A DNA stretch of 8,515 bases from an uncultured Eubacteriales bacterium (lineage in GTDB: Bacteria > Bacillota > Clostridia > Lachnospirales > Bianqueaceae). The notes under the pieces are model-generated. The model saw only the letters and a program-made list of their open reading frames with translations, had not been told where the DNA came from and made no database searches. The stretch covers positions 1-8,515 of the forward strand of contig CACZPA010000129.1 in the NCBI GenBank assembly GCA_902782895.1, read 5' to 3'. This document shows, in pieces, positions 5,023 to 8,515 of the stretch (its first letter is position 1; the number at the start of each line of letters is the position of its first letter). The position numbers and the translations under genes are program-made.

Positions 5023-6954
5023 ATGAAGATTAGATTATCGGCACTTCTGATCGCATTCACAGTATTGGTCTCCTCCTGCAGCGCGCCGGCAGATACGAGC
5101 AGCAAGACTGCTGTTGACAGCAGCAGCCCGGCCGCATCCGAAGCAGAATTCCAGAATACATCCGAAAAAGAATCCCAGTCTGCGGAGACAGAATACCCTG
5201 CGCTGCGCGAGCTTGCCTGCCTCCAGGACCTGAATATGATTGAAGCGATCGTTCCGGCACAGGACGGAACGATCCTCGTCTATGGCGATACGGACAACGG
5301 TCCCGTCTACTGCCTCGTGGATTCCGAATCCGAGATGGTAATTACCCGCAGCGAAACGGAGCAGCCCTTCGGAATTCCTTTTGCGGTGCGGGCAGACGGC
5401 GAAGTCCTGACCATGGATCCGGACGAAGGTGCACTCTGCTGCCTGGACAGCGATTTTCATCTGGTCAAAACGATTCCCGTTCAGGGTTCCGCTGCTGTCT
5501 ACAGTTCTTCAGAGAATTGCGCTTATATCCTGAACGGCGGTAATCTGGTCCGTGTTTCGCCGGAAGGAACGACGGAGGCCGTCCTCTCCTTCCACAACTG
5601 GGCGCAAATCATAGCCGTCAATCCGGAAACGAAATCCGTCCTGGTCCGCGAGAACGTGGAAAGCAGTATCCTCCTCTATCATTATCTGGTCTATACCTTT
5701 GATAAAGAGCTCCTTTATACGATCGAAGACAACGGTTCTTTCGGATTCGCGGGCAAGACGGTGACGGGTTTCTCCTTCTCTGCGTTCGGGATGGATCCCA
5801 TGTCGGACGGCGCGCTGCTGGTGTACGGTATCGAAAAGAACGCCGAGCCGGCCGTCTACCGCTGTTCCAGCCAGATGGAGCTGGAGAATTGCGCTGCTTC
5901 TCCCTTGACGCTGATCCATACAGATACTTATACGGACAATGGAGACAGTTTTAGCGCGATATCTCTCTTTGATCCGCAAAACGGCGCCTGCTTGCCGGTC
6001 AAGGCCTATAATGGCGGCTGTTATCTCGTAACATCCTATGATGAAGGGACAGGATGCATCCTGGTCGGAGTTAGCACCGGCGACGGCTGCGAGGTTTTGA
6101 TCATCAATCCCTCTGCCCTCACAGAATCAGAAGAGCTGCAGTCGGCAGTCCTTCCGGAACCGTCAACGGAAGCAGAGATAACCCTTCCGGACTATCTGAA
6201 GGAAGCCCGCGCACTGGCTGATACGCTGGAACAGCGGTACGGGATCTGCATCCGGCTGAGCACACAGGCTGATCCCCTTTCGCCGGACGGCTATGAGGTC
6301 CATTCCACCACAGAACTGTCCCCGGACGAGGAAAGCGCTGCTCTTATCTCTTCCCTTAACCGTCTGGATGGGATTCTTTCGGTCTACCCTCAGGAATTCT
6401 ACGAGACCTTTAAGACGGAAACAGGTCTGGGTGGACTGCGGTTCGGTTTCTTCGCTTCGATGCGGAAACCGGATCTGATAGCGGCCGGTGTGACTGTCCA
6501 GACAGCGGCCTGGTACAACATCTTCCTGGATGTGAACAACTCTTCGGACGCGGTGATTCATCATGAAATCTGGCATGCAGTGGAGAAACGCGCGGAAGGG
6601 GACGGGTTTATTATTTCTGACACGGAATGGTCGTCTTATAATCCGGACGGATTCTTTTACCGGGATGAAACAGATACACCGCTGCCCACGGACAGAAGCA
6701 CCATTCTGGTCTATGGCGCAGGCGATGCTTCCAGTTTTGTAGAGGAATACTCGACCTATGCCATGCACGAAGACCGGGCTACGATTATTGAATATTTCTT
6801 CCAAGACGGTCAGGATTATCTGGAGCAATATGATACGCTGACAGCCGCGCCATTGCTTAAGAAAAAGCTGGATCTGATGGCGGCGGTCACCCGGCCCGTG
6901 TTCGGCACGGTTTATTGGGAAGATATCGCACAAGCTCTGAAAAACGGATCGTAA
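5023..6954 (+). CDS. Lipoprotein with HExxH metallopeptidase-like C-terminal domain
   Basis: A protein of 643 residues; AGGAG (5012-5016) lies six bases before the ATG. The N-terminus is a lipoprotein signal peptide with lipobox VSSC, lipid attachment at Cys19, so it should be tethered outside the membrane. Residues 20-58 are a Ser/Ala/Glu-rich spacer. Residues about 60-370 contain repeated beta-strand-like units (for example TILVYGDTDNGPVYCLVDSE and ALLVYGIEKNAEPAVYRC) that resemble a beta-propeller, though no blade consensus is exact. The C-terminal part from about 385 contains HEIWH (514-518), the zinc-ligand pattern HExxH with Glu515 as general base. EEYSTYAMHEDRA (574-586) may supply the third ligand. 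Peptidase activity is inferred from these motifs; substrate and family name are not known to me. The SCIFF promoter begins six bases after the stop codon. Confidence 0.75.
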   Translation: MKIRLSALLIAFTVLVSSCSAPADTSSKTAVDSSSPAASEAEFQNTSEKESQSAETEYPALRELACLQDLNMIEAIVPAQDGTILVYGDTDNGPVYCLVDSESEMVITRSETEQPFGIPFAVRADGEVLTMDPDEGALCCLDSDFHLVKTIPVQGSAAVYSSSENCAYILNGGNLVRVSPEGTTEAVLSFHNWAQIIAVNPETKSVLVRENVESSILLYHYLVYTFDKELLYTIEDNGSFGFAGKTVTGFSFSAFGMDPMSDGALLVYGIEKNAEPAVYRCSSQMELENCAASPLTLIHTDTYTDNGDSFSAISLFDPQNGACLPVKAYNGGCYLVTSYDEGTGCILVGVSTGDGCEVLIINPSALTESEELQSAVLPEPSTEAEITLPDYLKEARALADTLEQRYGICIRLSTQADPLSPDGYEVHSTTELSPDEESAALISSLNRLDGILSVYPQEFYETFKTETGLGGLRFGFFASMRKPDLIAAGVTVQTAAWYNIFLDVNNSSDAVIHHEIWHAVEKRAEGDGFIISDTEWSSYNPDGFFYRDETDTPLPTDRSTILVYGAGDASSFVEEYSTYAMHEDRATIIEYFFQDGQDYLEQYDTLTAAPLLKKKLDLMAAVTRPVFGTVYWEDIAQALKNGS

Positions 6955-6959
6955 ATCTA

Positions 6960-6988
6960 TTGACAGGCTTCCAAAAAGCCGTTATAAT
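6960..6988 (+). promoter_or_regulatory. Perfect consensus sigma-A promoter for the SCIFF gene
   Basis: TTGACA (6960-6965) and TATAAT (6983-6988) match the consensus fully with a 17-base spacer. The spacer contains an inverted repeat, GGCTT (6966-6970) and AAGCC (6976-6980), which could be an operator. Transcription should start near 6995, so the precursor would be strongly made unless repressed. Confidence 0.85.
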
Positions 6989-7028
6989 AAAATCCGATGT
7001 GAACCATACATTGAAAGAAGGTGTTTTC

Positions 7029-7184
7029 ATGAAGAGAATCGTTACCATCAACACTCGTGACCTCGCTAAGTCCACCGAGAAGGGCGGATGCGGAGAGTGC
7101 CAGACTTCCTGCCAGTCTGCATGCAAGACATCCTGCGGTATCGTTAACCAGCAGTGCGAGCAGCTTAAGAAAGAGGAAGAGTAA
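7029..7184 (+). CDS. scfA: Six-cysteine ranthipeptide precursor SCIFF
   Basis: A peptide of 51 residues, starting MKRIVTINTRDL, with the core block GGCGECQTSCQSACKTSC at 19-36. Cysteines are at 21, 24, 28, 32, 36 and 43: the six-cysteines-in-forty-five pattern that gives the family its name. SCIFF is a ribosomally made peptide in which a radical SAM enzyme forms a thioether bond from a cysteine sulfur to a nearby residue; its biological role is not established. The maturase gene follows at 7334. The ATG was chosen because AAGGTG (7018-7023) lies five bases upstream and the N-terminus then matches the family; a longer in-frame start at 6915 would overlap the lipoprotein gene and include the promoter. 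The residue after Cys36 is Gly37, where characterised homologs, as I recall, have the acceptor threonine. The tail ends KKEEE. Confidence 0.95.
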   Translation: MKRIVTINTRDLAKSTEKGGCGECQTSCQSACKTSCGIVNQQCEQLKKEEE

Positions 7185-7203
7185 GAACAGGACATATAAA
7201 AAG

Positions 7204-7245
7204 CTGTATGGAAGCCATATTCCTGTGCTTTCATACAGTTTTTTT
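7204..7245 (+). terminator. Strong intrinsic terminator between SCIFF and its maturase
   Basis: CTGTATGGAAGC (7204-7215) pairs with GCTTTCATACAG (7227-7238) over 12 positions with one G-U pair and an 11-base loop. Seven T residues (7239-7245) follow. Five A residues just left of the stem (separated by one G) make it likely to work in both directions. It starts 19 bases after the SCIFF stop, so most transcripts should end here and only read-through would reach the maturase. Confidence 0.85.
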
Positions 7246-7292
7246 ATAACTGCCGTATACGTTTGCCCGGCTGGGCCGTGTGCGGACAGAAC

Positions 7293-7312
7293 GCCGCGAC
7301 GCGGCTATTTTT
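7293..7312 (+). promoter_or_regulatory. Short GC hairpin with T-rich tail before the maturase start
   Basis: GCCGC (7293-7297) and GCGGC (7301-7305) pair around a three-base loop and are followed by TATTTTT (7306-7312). It lies just before the maturase ribosome binding site AGAGG (7319-7323). It may be a second weak terminator or an RNA-stabilising stem left after processing. No good promoter for the maturase was found between 7246 and 7333. Confidence 0.3.
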
Positions 7313-7333
7313 CGGAAAAGAGGAATCCACCAT

Positions 7334-8515
7334 ATGATCCATGCCTATCAGCTGAATGGTTATAATATCATTCTGGACTGCAACAGCGGCAGTGTCCACG
7401 CCGTGGACGAGGTCGCCTATGATATGATCCGTCTCTATGAGACGCAGAGCCGTGAGGAAGTCACCGCGCAGATTCTCGCGAAGTACGCGGATCGCCCGGA
7501 CGTTACGGAGAAAGAGATTGCCGAGGTTTTCGAGGATATCGAAGCGCTGAAGGCAGAAGGCCGCCTCTACACGACGGATCGCTATGAGAATCTCGCGTAT
7601 GATTATAAAAAGCGCAAGACTGAGATCAAAGCGCTGTGTCTGCATATCGCGCACGACTGCAACATGACCTGTCAGTACTGCTTTGCCGGCAAGGGCGAGT
7701 ATCAGGGCAGCAAGGCCCTGATGAGCCTGGAAGTCGGGAAGGCCGCGCTGGATTTTCTGATCTCGCACTCCGGCAAGCGCCGCAATCTCGAAGTGGATTT
7801 CTTCGGCGGAGAGCCTCTGCTCAACTTTGAAGTCGTCAAGCAGATCGTCGCGTACGCGCACGAGCTGGAGAAGACGCATGATAAGCATTTCCGCTTTACG
7901 CTAACGACCAACGGCATCCTGCTGAATGACGAAGTTATGGATTTTGTGAACCGTGAGTGCTATAACGTCGTTCTGAGTCTGGACGGCCGCAAGGAAATCA
8001 ACGACCGTATGCGCAAAACGCGCGGCGGCCAGGGCACCTATGATCGCATTCTGCCCCGCTTCAAGAAGCTCGCGGAGATGCGAAACCAGGAGAATTACTA
8101 TATCCGCGGCACTTATACGCATTTCAATACGGATTTCACGAATGATATCTTTGATATCGCGGATCAGGGCTTTAAGCAGCTTGCGATGGAGCCTGTCGTT
8201 GCCGACCCGTCTGCGCCTTATGCGCTGAAGGAGGAGGATCTTCCGGTTCTGAAGGAGCAGTACGAGATCCTCGCGAAGGAAATGCTGCGCCGCGACCGTG
8301 CCGGAAACGGTTTTACGTTCTACCATTACATGATCGATCTGTCCGGCGGTCCCTGCCTGTACAAGCGCATTACCGGCTGCGGCGTCGGGACGGAATACAT
8401 GGCTGTAACGCCGTGGGGCGATCTCTACCCTTGCCATCAGTTCGTCGGCAATGAGGCCTTTAAGCTGGGCGATGTCTTTAACGGTGTACAGAACAAGGAT
8501 CTGCAGGATGAATTC
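7334..8515 (+). CDS. scfB: Thioether-forming radical SAM SCIFF maturase (N-terminal 394 residues)
   Basis: The frame is open from the ATG to the right edge, 394 codons; the family is usually about 450 residues, so roughly the last 55 are missing. The start MIHAYQLNGYNIILDCNSG matches the family's N-terminus, and residues 1-80 should form the domain that recognises the SCIFF leader. The radical SAM motif is C109-NMT-C113-QY-C116, with GGEP at 159-162 (FFGGEP at 157-162) as the SAM-binding loop. Cys341, Cys349 and Cys367 in the C-terminal part are expected ligands of the auxiliary iron-sulfur clusters of the SPASM-type domain; further cysteines lie beyond the window. The enzyme uses a SAM-derived radical to join a SCIFF cysteine to another residue, in the cytoplasm. 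The ATG lies ten bases after AGAGG. No frameshift is visible. Expression probably depends on read-through past the terminator at 7204-7245. Confidence 0.95.
   Translation, partial: MIHAYQLNGYNIILDCNSGSVHAVDEVAYDMIRLYETQSREEVTAQILAKYADRPDVTEKEIAEVFEDIEALKAEGRLYTTDRYENLAYDYKKRKTEIKALCLHIAHDCNMTCQYCFAGKGEYQGSKALMSLEVGKAALDFLISHSGKRRNLEVDFFGGEPLLNFEVVKQIVAYAHELEKTHDKHFRFTLTTNGILLNDEVMDFVNRECYNVVLSLDGRKEINDRMRKTRGGQGTYDRILPRFKKLAEMRNQENYYIRGTYTHFNTDFTNDIFDIADQGFKQLAMEPVVADPSAPYALKEEDLPVLKEQYEILAKEMLRRDRAGNGFTFYHYMIDLSGGPCLYKRITGCGVGTEYMAVTPWGDLYPCHQFVGNEAFKLGDVFNGVQNKDLQDEF

Noticed and set aside
6163..6933. Minus-strand open frame of 256 codons opposite the lipoprotein gene
   Set aside because: Antisense to a gene with a lipobox and HExxH motif; no independent support.
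6915..7028. Longer start for SCIFF at 6915
   Set aside because: It would overlap the end of the lipoprotein gene and read through the consensus promoter at 6960-6988. The ATG at 7029 has a ribosome binding site and the family N-terminus.
1..8515. CRISPR array, tRNA, rRNA, insertion sequence or phage genes
   Set aside because: No regularly spaced repeats, tRNA-like cloverleaf, transposase or integrase motif, or terminal inverted repeats with target duplications were seen.

Overview
The window reads as a chromosome segment of an anaerobic Clostridia-class member of the Bacillota, probably a gut Lachnospiraceae or Oscillospiraceae relative. The grounds are strong AGGAGG-type ribosome binding sites, consensus sigma-A promoters, two TTG start codons, a Gram-positive style lipobox, and the SCIFF peptide/maturase pair that is characteristic of Clostridia. 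The sequence alone does not settle genus or species. Coding parts are moderately GC-rich. The stretch at about 915-1160 is clearly more AT-rich.

Layout: (a) 1-783, minus strand: the first 261 residues of a secreted surface protein with a signal peptide, a long acidic disordered linker and the start of a beta-helix-like region; it runs off the left edge. (b) 784-1263: a divergent intergenic region of about 480 bases. It holds a minus-strand promoter flanked by phased direct repeats, nested inverted repeats, a minus-strand terminator-like hairpin, and a perfect consensus promoter facing right. (c) 1264-2175: an amidohydrolase-family TIM-barrel protein with its own promoter. (d) 2387-4939: a two-gene unit, a membrane-anchored TPR protein followed by a PLP-dependent Orn/Lys/Arg decarboxylase family enzyme, both with TTG starts. 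(e) 5023-6954: a lipoprotein with an HExxH metallopeptidase motif. (f) 6960-8515: a perfect consensus promoter, the six-cysteine precursor peptide SCIFF, a strong intrinsic terminator, and the SCIFF radical SAM maturase, cut by the right edge after 394 residues.

The clearest functional system is the SCIFF ranthipeptide module. The precursor gene is followed by a terminator, so the maturase is probably expressed by read-through at a lower level than its substrate. The precursor carries glycine at the position that, from memory of characterised homologs, is the threonine acceptor of the thioether bond. The least explained part is the divergent intergenic region, which has the organisation of a small RNA or an attenuated leader. 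The other genes look like ordinary metabolic or envelope genes, and nothing in the sequence ties them firmly to the SCIFF module.
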